Program-made: the position numbers and the translations under genes | Notes under the pieces: model-generated | Told to the model about the DNA's origin: nothing | The model's input: the letters and a program-made list of their open reading frames with translations, nothing else | Database searches by the model: none | Shown here: positions 1 to 9,122 of the stretch, piece after piece | How positions within the stretch are numbered: position 1 is the first letter of the stretch | Layout of the letters: each line of letters opens with the position of its first letter | Assembly: GCA_015179125.1 (NCBI GenBank) | Contig: WHVA01000056.1 | Span: 1 to 64,000, forward strand | Reading direction: 5' to 3' | Source: Gautieria morchelliformis | Lineage: Eukaryota; Basidiomycota; Agaricomycetes; Gomphales; Gomphaceae | Length of the DNA stretch: 64,000 nucleotides

Positions 1-110
1 TTGCGGGTTTGACCTTTGCTAACTTCGCGGACATCCTCTTTCCGCTAGTTCCGCTTTTCCGAAATCCGGATCATCCAGCATTTCATTTCCCCGCCTTGTG
101 GATATCTAAC

Positions 111-212
111 TTAGCCAAAATCCGCTTGTAAGGCTGTTTCAATCGCGTCGGTCTTCATCCGGTTCCGCGTCAATTCCTCCTCCATATTCCGAAGACGATC
201 GTCCGGATCCAT
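111..212 (-). pseudogene. Gag N-terminus of gypsy family A, frameshifted
   Basis: The short frame starting at 212 begins MDPDDRLRNMEEEL and matches the gag start at about 46060-46165 (MDPGDCLWNMEEEL). After ETALQ the frame is lost: relative to the 46-kb copy there is one extra G, which brings a stop at 111. Gag would form the retrotransposon particle. This copy is non-functional as read unless the shift is a sequencing error. Confidence 0.6.
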
Positions 213-399
213 GTTGGAAGGAGAAATATGGGACGGGATTCCGGGGTTGGGAGCTCGACGTAAGAAGAGGGGCTGTCGTACGCTGTATGTGCGGAAGAGG
301 TTGCCGATCTCCGAGTCGCTGTCTCCGATTCCGAACGCACCTATGGCGAATGCAACGCACGGTACGACCGCCGGTCCTCTAGGGGAGAGACTTTTCTGC

Positions 400-879
400 T
401 GTAAGGGCAACCCTGGCTAGTCGTGGAGATCACACTACCACACAACTGACAAGGGGAAATCCAAAGTATGTATAAATGAACAGAGCATACAAGAGAGGGG
501 GTTCTCACCTGACAAGGGGAAATCCAAAGAGAAAAGTCTAAGGACCCCCAATGTCAGCGAGCCCGTATTATACTACGCTGCGCAGCCAGGGACAACGCTT
601 GGCACCCGCCATCAACCCTGCATCCCCCTGACCCTTGATCGACCCTTGATGCCACCTATTATGCGAGTCGCTTGATTTCCGACACTGTTCCGGGGCGGAA
701 GTCGGAAATTGGAGTGGAACTGGCAAGGCGAACGGAACTGGTGGAAGTTCTCCCAGAAGCGGAATCGTTCCCGAAAGCGGATGCGGAGATGGAATCGGAA
801 CCGGAAGCGGAGTCAGAAATGGAGTCGGAACTGGGTGTGGTGTCGGAACTGGAAATGGAAAACAGGGTGTCCCCTGACA
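400..879 (-). repeat. Family A LTR (480 bp)
   Basis: In plus coordinates the unit starts TGTAAGGGCAACCC at 400 and ends GTGTCCCCTGACA at 879, so in element orientation it runs TGTCAGGGG...CCCTTACA with TG...CA ends. Near-identical units lie at 45388-45871 (opposite orientation) and 48771-49260 (same orientation), which define both ends. It is the 5' LTR of the element running off the left edge. The interior is rich in GGAA/TCGG simple motifs that create spurious long frames on both strands. Confidence 0.85.
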
Positions 880-1337
880 CTGTGTGGGAACCGTTGCTAA
901 CAAAAAGCCTCGCGAAAAAAGGATTAAAATCGCTTTAAAACCCTGTTTTCCCAGCTGATAGTAGCTAATACACGTGGCTATTGTTGGGAGAACTCTATTC
1001 AAATATCCCTTAAATTTCCTCTTATTTTTTCGCCATTTAACTTGGCTTCCCTGGCTCAAAAACTCCTTATTCTGTCACAGAGTTATGAACCCACGCACGT
1101 CCACAACTCTGCCACAGCCGCTCAGTTTCAAACTCCGACCGGAGCTTCCCACGAACCGTAAACTCGGAGTTGCAGGCGCTCAAGCACCCACAACTCTGGT
1201 ACCTTGGCTCACTCAAACTCAGCCACTGAGACTGAATGTGTCCTCTACCGCTTACACAAGCCTGTGCAATTCAAACCCAGCTGGCACATGACTTGCATCA
1301 TAGCAACCATGGCTGTGCAAGGCTGCGTACAAAGTCA
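880..1337. other. Gene-free flank left of the copia insertion
   Basis: No supported gene. Frames here are short and lack any recognisable motif. The end of the stretch has two 10-bp units (GGCTGTGCAA, GGCTGCGTAC at 1311-1330) that match the tandem array at 6298-6367, so both sides belonged to one locus before the copia element inserted. The target site AGTCA is at 1333-1337. Confidence 0.5.
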
Positions 1338-1597
1338 TGTTGGAGATACAAGCGTGACCGAGCTGCATACACAAGTACCCACATGTTTGGGGATACTTGA
1401 GACGCGAGTCGGAGTTCCAGCCTTTCCCTCAGTTCTATCACACGTACTGTGAGACTGAGGTAAAGTGCTTGTATACTCGCTTATGCATGTTATTGATAGT
1501 TCCTGTATCTAGAACTGACACGTCGGGTACAGGTATATACAGTTCTATCACACGTACTGTGAGACTGAGAACTGACACGTCGGGTACAGTTCCTACA
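1338..1597 (+). repeat. Copia 5' LTR
   Basis: 260 bp, starts TGTTGGAGATACAAG and ends GGGTACAGTTCCTACA. It contains an internal direct repeat of a ~35-bp block (AGTTCTATCACACGTACTGT at about 1434 and 1543). It matches the 3' LTR except for four transitions. Confidence 0.95.
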
Positions 1598-1610
1598 GGT
1601 TATGGGCCTA
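1598..1610 (+). other. Putative primer-binding site (half-tRNA type)
   Basis: Directly after the LTR comes GGTTATGGGCCTACC. GGTTATG plus a GCCC-like block resembles the complement of the anticodon arm of initiator tRNA-Met, the half-tRNA primer used by Ty1/copia elements. The match is short and by eye, so this is an inference from position and family. Confidence 0.4.
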
Positions 1611-1713
1611 CCGTCCACGCTTTAAGTATCACTCTACTACGCGCGGATCTTCGTAACCATTCTTGTAACTACTTCCCATACTACTTCTCTCCGCCTACTT
1701 CTCTGCATCTACG

Positions 1714-4700
1714 ATGGTACTCGACTATCATGTCAGAGTGAAAGACCTAGAGAAGCTTACCGAGGGCTCCTGGCTAAAATGGTCTCGGGAGATGGAATTC
1801 TCTTTCCTCGAGGCTGGCATCATGGGCTATGTCGATGGTTCGATTGATGAGCCGGCTGATCAGAAGAAATCTGCTGAATGGCGCCTCATTAACTCGCGCA
1901 TCATCGGCACCCTTGGCAAGCAGGTCGATGGTATGCTTCGTCGCCTCCTCTTGCCCACCATGTCTGCGAGTGCAGCCTGGAATCTCCTCAAGCTTCACAC
2001 TCATCATGGTGGTATGATCTCCAAGATCGATGCCCTTACGTTTACTATTGGTGCTAAGTTCACGGACTTGTCAAAGACTGCGCATACTGTCGCTGAGATC
2101 GAGGATGCAGTTTCAAACATTTATGACGAAGGCCGTGCGCCTACCCAGGATGAATACACCGTCCTCGTCCTCATGAACGCGCTTAAGGGGACCAGCCTCG
2201 ACTGGGTCCGCAAGCATTTACTTGCTGTGTTCTCGAACGGCAAGTCCAAGTCCATTCCGTCCAAAAACGACATCATCGAGACCATACACCTTGCTGCTCG
2301 CGAGCAGATACACTCCACCGCTGATCAGGCTCATGCCGCGAAGTCCGACCACTGCTCTACCGTTAAGTGCTCGAACTGTGGCCGCAATCATCCGTTTGAG
2401 CGTTGCTGGAAAAAAGGGGGTGGCGCTGAAGACAAGGCGCCTGACTGGTTCAAAGAGGCTCAGAAGAGGTGTTCTGAGAAGAAAGCGAAGAAGACGGGCA
2501 AGACGGCTAAGGCTAACGCTGCTAATGCTATGGCGGACTCCAGCGACAGTGACTCTGACACCGCCAATGTGGCTATCGAGGCATCCCTTGCTGCCGAGTC
2601 TCGCCTGGTCGATGGTTACTTCTCCTGCCTTGCCGTTGATTCTGAGATTTCTTGTGACCGTGCTCACCTAGCTGCTGAACCCTTTCCGTGGTGCGCCGAC
2701 TCTGGCTGTACAACCCATGTTTCCCCTGTCCGCTCTGACTTCTCCGATCTCTCCCCTACCACTCGCCGGCTGAAGCATGTTGGCGGCCAGTATATCCCTG
2801 CGGCTGGTGTCGGTACGATCCATCTGCGCTGTGGGAAAGGTCGACGCCTTACTCTGCACGATGCCCTTTATGTCCCTGCTGCCTCTCTTCGTCTCATATC
2901 AATTGGTCGTCTCGATGACGCGGGCTCTGACGTCAGCTTCCGTGACGGCTGTTGCTTCATAAAGAGCTCCAGCGGTAAAGTCATGGCTCAGGGCACGAAG
3001 GTCGGATCTGATCTCTATTACATTTCCGGAAACCCTTCCACCGCGCATGACAAGGCTAATATCGCTCACGCTGCCCCTGACCTCGAGACGTGGCACAGAC
3101 GCCTCGGCCACCTCAACTATGCTTCCATCGTCGAAATGGCCAAGTCCGGCATGGCTCAAGGTATGCCTGTCGACTTGTCCTTCCTCCCCCCCCTTTGTGA
3201 ACATTGTGTCCTTGGCAAACAGACAAAGACACCCATTCCCAAAGTGAGAGGGGGGGCGAGGGCGACTGGGAAGCTTGAGAAGGTCTTCTCTGACATCACC
3301 GGTCCAGAAGACATCGGTAGTGCAGCGGGCGATAGATTTGTTCTTAACTTTGTTGATGATTACTCGAACATGTCCTGGCTCTACCCACTAAAGAAGAAGT
3401 CCGACGCTGCTACGGTATTCAAAGAGTGGCTCTCACTCGTTGAGAGGGAGAGCGATGCTAAGGTGCACATGCTTCGGACTGATAATGGTGGGGAATACAC
3501 CTCCGACAGTTTTGAGTCCTACCTCAAACTCGAGGGTATCCGCCACGAAACTACGGCCCCCTACACGTCGGCTGAGAATGGCAAAGCTGAGCGCTGTCAC
3601 CGCACTGTCATGAACCGCGCACGTGCGATCAGGTCGGATGCGAACCTGCCACCCAGCCTGTGGGCTGAATCCGTTAGAGCGGCTGCGTATCTGAAGAATA
3701 GGACTCACACCCGCACCCTTCGTGGCAAGACCCCCTATGAACTGTGGTTTGGGGAACGCCCGGATGTCTCGCACCTGCGTGAACTCGGCTGCCGTGCGTG
3801 GGTCCATATCCCTGGGGATAACCCGAAGATCTACAACCGGTCTGTCGAGTGTGTCTTGGTTGGCTACTCGGAGTCGTCGAAAGCTTACCGTTGCCTGGAG
3901 AGGTCCACAGGCAAGATCCAGGTCTCTAGGAACGTGGTCTTTGCGGAGAGTCAGGACTGCCGCCCGCGTAAGCTCCACCCCGGTGTCGTTGTGAATGATT
4001 CTGAGCTGCTCGCCGACCCTGATGGCGACTCCAGTGAACCTGATGCTCCTGTCGCTCCCCCTGACGCCCCTGTACCCCATGCCCCGGCCCTTCCTGTCCA
4101 AGGTGTGACGACCGTGCTGTGTCGCTCCTGCCATGTCCCCCGGCCTTCTGCTGCCAGTGCTGCTTCCCGCGGCATCTCGTATGAGTCGGTACTTGACAGG
4201 GTGATGAAGGATTTACGTGCGGGCGGTAACGCACACTCTCGAGGGGGTGGCGGTGTCCCTGACGACATGGTTGGTGTCCTTGTGGCTAATTCTGCGGATG
4301 AATGGTGTTGCGCGGGTGCCGACTCGGACCCGAAGACTTACCGCGAGATCCTGTCCCGTCCCGATGCTCCTCAGTGGGAGCTGAGCATGTCTGAGGAGAT
4401 GGGTTCCCTGTCCAAACACAAGGTCTGGGACCTTGTCCCGCGCGCGGAGGTGCCTCCCGACCGTCGTGTAATCCCTTCCAAGTGGGTGTACCTCACTAAG
4501 AAGGATGAGTCCGGCATGCCAAAGCGTTTTAAATCCCGTGTCGTTGCCAAGGGGTTTGCGCAGCGCGCTGGTGTTGACTACACCGACACATTCGCTCCTG
4601 TCACACGAATGGAGTCCGTTCGCGCGATCTTGCACATAGGCGCTGTGCAGGGCTGGGACATTCACCAGTTAGATATCAAAACCGCCTTCCTGCATGGTGA

Positions 4701-5913
4701 ACTTGATGACGTCGTCTACATGGAGCAGCCGGAGGGTCATGTCGAGAAGGGGAAGGAATCCTGGGTTTGCCGCTTGAAGAAGACTCTGTAGGGCCTGGTC
4801 CAATCCCCACGGCTCTGGAATGCCCGGCTGAACAAGGCTCTTGTCGAGGAGTGCGGCTTCACGAGGATCGCTGTCGACCACTGTGTGTATACCCGCACCA
4901 CTGCCGCCGGTACGTCTATCATGGCTGTACACGTGGATGACTTGTGCGTCACCGCCAGCTCTGCGGAGGAGATGCGTGACCTGAAGTCGCAAATTGGTGC
5001 CATCTTCGACCTTGTTGATCTGGGCGATGTCCACCATCTCCTGGGCATTGCTATCACCAGGGACCGTGCCAATAGAACCATCTCTCTTTCTCAGACTTCA
5101 TACATCGAGACCATCGCCAAGCGACTAAATCTACAACATGCGTACGCTAAGTACACGCCCCTCGACCATAATGTTCTCCTCACCAAGGACATGTGTCCGT
5201 CTACTGAGAATGGGAAACGGGATATGAGAAAGTGTCCTTATCTCACCGCCATCGGCTCCATGATGTACGCTGCCATGGGCACGCGCCCTGACATATCCTT
5301 CGCTGTCGCTCATCTCAGCCAGTTCAGTGCTAACCCTGGGCCGGCTCACTGGGCGCAGGCTCAGCGCGTCATCACGTACCTTTACACCACTCGTGATGTT
5401 TCCCTGGTATTGGGTGGCAAGGACATCTCCTTGTCAGGTTACGTTGACTCTGACTGGGCGTCGGATCGCAACGGCCGAAAATCGATCGCCGGCTACCTCT
5501 ACTCTTTGGGCTCGGGCCCGATTTCCTGGAGCTCTAAGAAACAGCCGACTGTGGCGACCTCTAGTGTCGAGGCCGAATACATGGCATGCAGCTATGCCAC
5601 GAAGGAGGCTCTGTGGCTGCAGAACCTCCTCATGCTCCTCGGTTTTGTGCAGGAGGCCCCCACCAACATCCGTTGTGACAACATGGGCGCGATCACCCTT
5701 AGCAGGGACCCGTCCTTTCATGCCAGGTCCAAACACATAGACGTGGCTCATCATTTCATTCGCGATCGGGTCTCACGCGGCGAAGTCTACTTTACACATG
5801 TCCCTACACGCGAGAATTCTGCTGATATCCTCACGAAGCCCCTTCCCCGCCCTGCTTTTTCCCGCCTCACCCCGATGCTGGGTCTGCACAGGCGTTCTGC
5901 GGTCACCGCTTGA
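1714..5913 (+). pseudogene. Copia gag-pol polyprotein, one in-frame amber
   Basis: 1399 residues if the TAG at 4789-4791 is read through. Order: gag; zinc knuckle C-x2-C-x3-H-x4-C at about residue 219 (one residue shorter than the usual x4 before His); aspartic protease with ADSG (D329); integrase zinc region (WHRRLGH at ~460, CEHC 495-498); integrase D527, D590, E626 with exact D35E spacing; RT with HVDD at 1073-1076; RNase H (DSDW, SSVEAEY, SKHIDV). The amber replaces the conserved Tyr codon of the RT motif KKxLYGLxQSP, so the frame before it stops at 1025 aa, inside RT. Everything after is in frame, so this is a very young lesion, a sequencing error or, less likely, programmed readthrough. 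Confidence 0.95.
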
Positions 5914-5920
5914 GGGGGTG
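5911..5920 (+). other. Polypurine tract of the copia element
   Basis: TGAGGGGGTG immediately precedes the 3' LTR at 5921. Its first three bases are the polyprotein stop codon, so the frame ends exactly at the tract. Position and composition fit the plus-strand primer site. Confidence 0.6.
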
Positions 5921-6180
5921 TGTTGGAGATACAAGCGTGACCGAGCTGCGTACACAAGTACCCACATGTTTGGGGATACTTGAGATGCGAGTCGGAGTTC
6001 CAGCCTTTCCCTCAGTTCTATCACACGTACTGTGAGACTGAGGTAAAGTGCTCGTATACTCGCTTATGCATGTTATTGATAGTTCCTGTATCTAGAACTG
6101 ACACGTCGGGTACAGGTATATACAGTTCTATCACACGTACTGTGAGACTGAGAACTGACACGTTGGGTACAGTTCCTACA
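5921..6180 (+). repeat. Copia 3' LTR
   Basis: 260 bp, same ends as the 5' LTR. It differs at four sites (ctgcA/Gtac, gagaC/Tgcg, gtgcT/Cgta, acgtC/Tggg), each a transition at a CpG dinucleotide. It is followed by the TSD AGTCA. Confidence 0.95.
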
Positions 6181-6185
6181 AGTCA

Positions 6186-6905
6186 CACAAAGATGTACAA
6201 AGCCAAAACTAGGGTGCAGGTTTGATAAAGCCTATTGGATGAATGGATCCTCCAAACGCAACACTACGACACCAAATAGGCCCCTTGATGTCATAGCGGC
6301 TGTGTAGGGCTGTGTAGGGCTGTGCAGGGCAGTGCAAGGCTGTGAAAGGCTGTGTAAGGCTGTGCAAACCAGGGAAGGTGATTGGCTATCTATTTCCAAT
6401 TTCTTTGCACAAACATGCCACAATAGTTACGAGGGTGTGTTTCAGCAGTGCAAATATTTACTTATGACATCACTCACCTAATAGATAGAAGAACCCCATT
6501 TTACGTAATCCTGTGTATTTTACAATATAAAAGGAGGCCATTCTGACCTCCTTGATCATTAAAGCAATCTACCCATCTTCTATCCTACACGTGACCTCGT
6601 GTGACTTGCATCTTACTAAGCTGCTAATCCCAGCTAGGGTTATTCACTTACTTTAGTGTCTAATTCCTTGTTAAGTAGTTACTTTACTGCTTAGCCACTT
6701 GGACTAATCCTCCGGGTGTAATTCTACAGAGTGAGTCTGTCAATTGAAAGTCTTGCCATTCGCACTCCAATACCCGAGACGATCTAGTCAGTCGATTTTC
6801 CTGATTAGAGACTTTCACAAGTCGCTTTGTTCACAAAACTTGTCCCTCGTTTTATTGCTGTGTGCTGGTAGATTATCAGGGCAGTCCATTTATAAACTCG
6901 CCTGC
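6186..6905. other. Gene-free flank with tandem array and LTR-like segment
   Basis: No coding frame is supported. At 6420-6735 there is an LTR-like profile: a TATA-like ACAATATAAAAGG at 6521-6533, then a perfect hairpin (AAGGAGG...CCTCCTT, 6529-6551) and a pyrimidine-rich tail ending TTCTACA. I found no second copy and no clear TSD, so calling it a solo LTR is only a suggestion. Confidence 0.4.
6298..6367 (+). repeat. Tandem array of 7 x 10 bp
   Basis: Seven consecutive 10-mers of consensus GGCTGTGTAG: two exact, then GGCTGTGCAG, GGCAGTGCAA, GGCTGTGAAA, GGCTGTGTAA, GGCTGTGCAA. Two more units lie at 1311-1330 on the other side of the copia insertion. The period is close to one helical turn. 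No coding role is evident. Confidence 0.9.
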
Positions 6906-7694
6906 TGTTACGTATCGAGATTTCCGCTAAGTCAGTACTGGAAAGGACGGCAGCTTCAACTTATAGGTTGCGCCCCCGATGAACTATCGTCCTAAGTATT
7001 TCGGAATTGAGTCGGAAGTTGGAAAGTACTGAGGCAAAGGTTTGGTCGGAACTTGGGTCGGAACTGAGGCGGAAGACGGAAGGCGGAGAGAGACTGAGAT
7101 CTTGCTAGACTCGCTGTGCTAAGAACAGGAGATGGAGCGAAGGAAATCAAGTATCGAAGGTGATTATCTGATTGCAGAATAACAGACATACATGAGGGGG
7201 TTTTTATACAAAGCGCAGAACAACAAGTAATGGTATGGTACTAAGCAAATTCCGGAGGAAGCGGAAGTCGAGAAGACAATGTGTGGGAACTAACTATTGG
7301 GAACAATGGGACTACAAGGGGGGTTCAGGGTAAGGTAGAACAATGGCAAAGAACAAGGGGTCGGGAAAGCATATCTGACAACGAACTACAAGGGTGACTG
7401 GATATGTGGTCTTGATGAACGGTGAGGTGGGTCCGGTGGGTCCGAGTAATAGAGTCGAAAGAACAAGGCGGGTAAGTACAATAGGCATCGGAAGAAACGG
7501 AATTACGGAAATGGTATCTTGCTGTGCTCAGGGTCGAGTACGGGGGCCGGTATCTGGAGGTGGTCAGGGGTACTGAAAGAACAAGGGAGGAGGGTTGCAG
7601 ATATTGCGGATGTCGCAGATGTCGGAATAGAGTCGGAGGTGGCGCGGAGGATGTGCGGAGGTGGCGGAGATGGTTGATCGGAACAGTCGTAACA
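6906..7694 (-). repeat. Family B LTR (789 bp), 3' LTR
   Basis: The ends are TGTTAC at 6906 and GTAACA at 7694, a 6-bp inverted terminal repeat. A shorter copy (652 bp) at 46620-47271 has the same ends plus a TSD, which confirms the boundaries. The flanking pentamers CCTGC and GTATC differ, as expected when one side is the element interior. Confidence 0.85.
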
Positions 7695-7816
7695 GTATCT
7701 CCCTTTCAAGGTTGAGCCCTGCGAGACCACAGATCGGGTCACGTAACCTGTGAACAAAACACGTCGGAGTTCGAAAGAAAGGCGGGAGAAAACATCGCGT
7801 CGATTTCTGATCCATC

Positions 7817-8993
7817 ATGAGCTCTCTTCCTGATTTCTCTAAAATGACCAGCACTCAGATGAAAGAGCACTTTGCTAATGTTCTCGCCGAGAAGGAGCTT
7901 GCGGAAAAGCGCGAGGCCGAAGAGGCGGCTCAAAAAGAGAAGGAACGACTGGAGGAGGTGCACAGGGACCAGGAGGAACGCAATCGGCTGGAACGCGAGC
8001 GCGAAGACCGCGAGCGCGAGCTTGAGCACATCGAGCGCGAACGCGAGGAGAGGGAGGCCGAAGAAGCTGCGGAGAAACTTGCGGAGGAGCAAGCGGCTGC
8101 AGAAAAGGCCAATGCGGAGAAGGCGGAGGAGAATTGCGAGTCGCAGAAAGTAAGTGTTTCTTGTTTTTGACGGTATGGGGTTGACCATCGGAACAGGAAA
8201 AGGCTGCGGACACGGACCAGGAGTCCGAGCGGAGTGGGCCTCTGTCAGAAACGGCGCCGGAAGAAACCCCGAGGCCAACGAACAAGGGCAAAGGGAAGGC
8301 GACGGCAGAATGGCGGGTGGCGCAGGAGGAGAAACAGCGCCGGAAGGAGAGGGCCAAGAGGACGGCTCCGGAAGAAGACGGTGCATCGCAGCTTAGCTGC
8401 GATGCCTGTCTCGAGAAAGGCCTTCCGTGCATGTGGGACTTGGCGGGAAAGGCCACGGCCTGCAATTGCTGCAAGGACGCGAAGCGGGCTTGTGTGGTCG
8501 ACAGGTTTAAGGCCCGGGTGACGGCCAAGCGGAGGAAAACCGGAGGATCGGAAGTAGGCTCGGAAAAGCCTACTCAGGGCGCGCGGAAGCCCTTGTCCAG
8601 GGCTGCCAAGGCGAGGGGAGTCCAAGATGGGCCGGAGGCAAGCAGAAGTGGGACGACGGGGGGGGGGGGCAGGTGGCGGATCCGCTTGCGGATATCGCCA
8701 GGTCGCTCCGGGGACTGCTTCGACAGGGGGAGCAGGTGTTGCAGATGCAACACCACTTCTACCTGGCAGTCGCGGATCGGCTTGGTGCATACGAGGACTA
8801 CCTCGACCGGATCATCGCGGAACTGAGGTGGATGCAGGAGAGGGAGGACTCGGAAGTGGAGGGGGAAGTATCTGAGGGCGAGGTTCAAGCCGTGCAGAGG
8901 TTTGCGGAGGAGTATGGGCGGAATGGAAACGTGGAGGATCCGGAGGCGGAAGACTGGGCGGGCTTTGGTGAGGACACGATGGAGGATGACTAG
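7817..8993 (+). CDS. Retroelement antisense gene: coiled coil plus Zn2Cys6-like cluster
   Basis: Two exons: 7817-8150 and from 8198 (donor AAA|GTAAGTG, acceptor AACAG|GAA). Residues ~25-110 are a highly charged Glu/Arg/Lys coiled coil. The second exon has a cysteine block with spacing CX2CX6CX10CX2CX6C (first Cys near base 8399), the pattern of the fungal Zn2Cys6 binuclear cluster, inside Arg/Lys-rich sequence. The C-terminal part (8673-8993: MADPLADIARSLRGLL...) is acidic and helical. Exon 2 is broken by a frame change at a run of 12 G (8658-8669). The gene lies within family B on the strand opposite pol, converging on it. Likely nuclear and DNA-binding; a role in element regulation is inference. 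Confidence 0.65.
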
Positions 8994-9122
8994 GGGTTGG
9001 AATGACATGTAGAATAGATTTCTTGGAACGTCGGAATTAGTGTAGTGGAAAAAATTAATCGGGTTTGAGTTGTGACTGAAAGAGTGAAAACGGAATAGGA
9101 TGGCGGAGATGTTGGGGACAAC

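Larger units (their letters stand above)
1..879 (-). mobile_element. Ty3/gypsy family A element, 5' end, runs off window
   Basis: Read on the minus strand this is an LTR (879 to 400), an untranslated leader and the start of gag, continuing past base 1. The same order is seen on the plus strand at 45388-46180, which allowed the boundaries to be fixed. Only the 5' end is in the window, so pol cannot be judged. The LTR is followed at 880 by unrelated sequence, and the TSD partner lies outside the window. Confidence 0.8.
1338..6180 (+). mobile_element. Ty1/copia LTR retrotransposon, near-complete
   Basis: The element has two 260-bp LTRs (1338-1597 and 5921-6180) with TG...CA ends. It is flanked by a perfect 5-bp target duplication AGTCA (1333-1337 and 6181-6185). 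Between the LTRs lies one long gag-pol frame (1714-5913) broken by a single amber codon. A likely half-tRNA primer site follows the 5' LTR, and a purine tract (GAGGGGGTG) precedes the 3' LTR. The LTRs differ at only four positions by my reading, so insertion is recent. Domain order protease-integrase-RT-RNase H is diagnostic of copia rather than gypsy. Confidence 0.97.

Noticed and set aside
659..938. Overlapping open frames on both strands in the left LTR
   Set aside because: They lie in a GGAA/TCGG-rich LTR present in three copies. The Ser/Asp- or Arg/Trp-rich translations are composition artefacts.
3433..4268. Long minus-strand frames under the copia polyprotein
   Set aside because: Shadows of the plus-strand gag-pol frame, with no motifs of their own.
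7739..8790. Minus-strand frames opposite the antisense zinc-cluster gene
   Set aside because: Ser/Arg/Pro-rich complement of a Glu/Lys/Arg coiled coil. The plus strand has splice sites and the Cys pattern.
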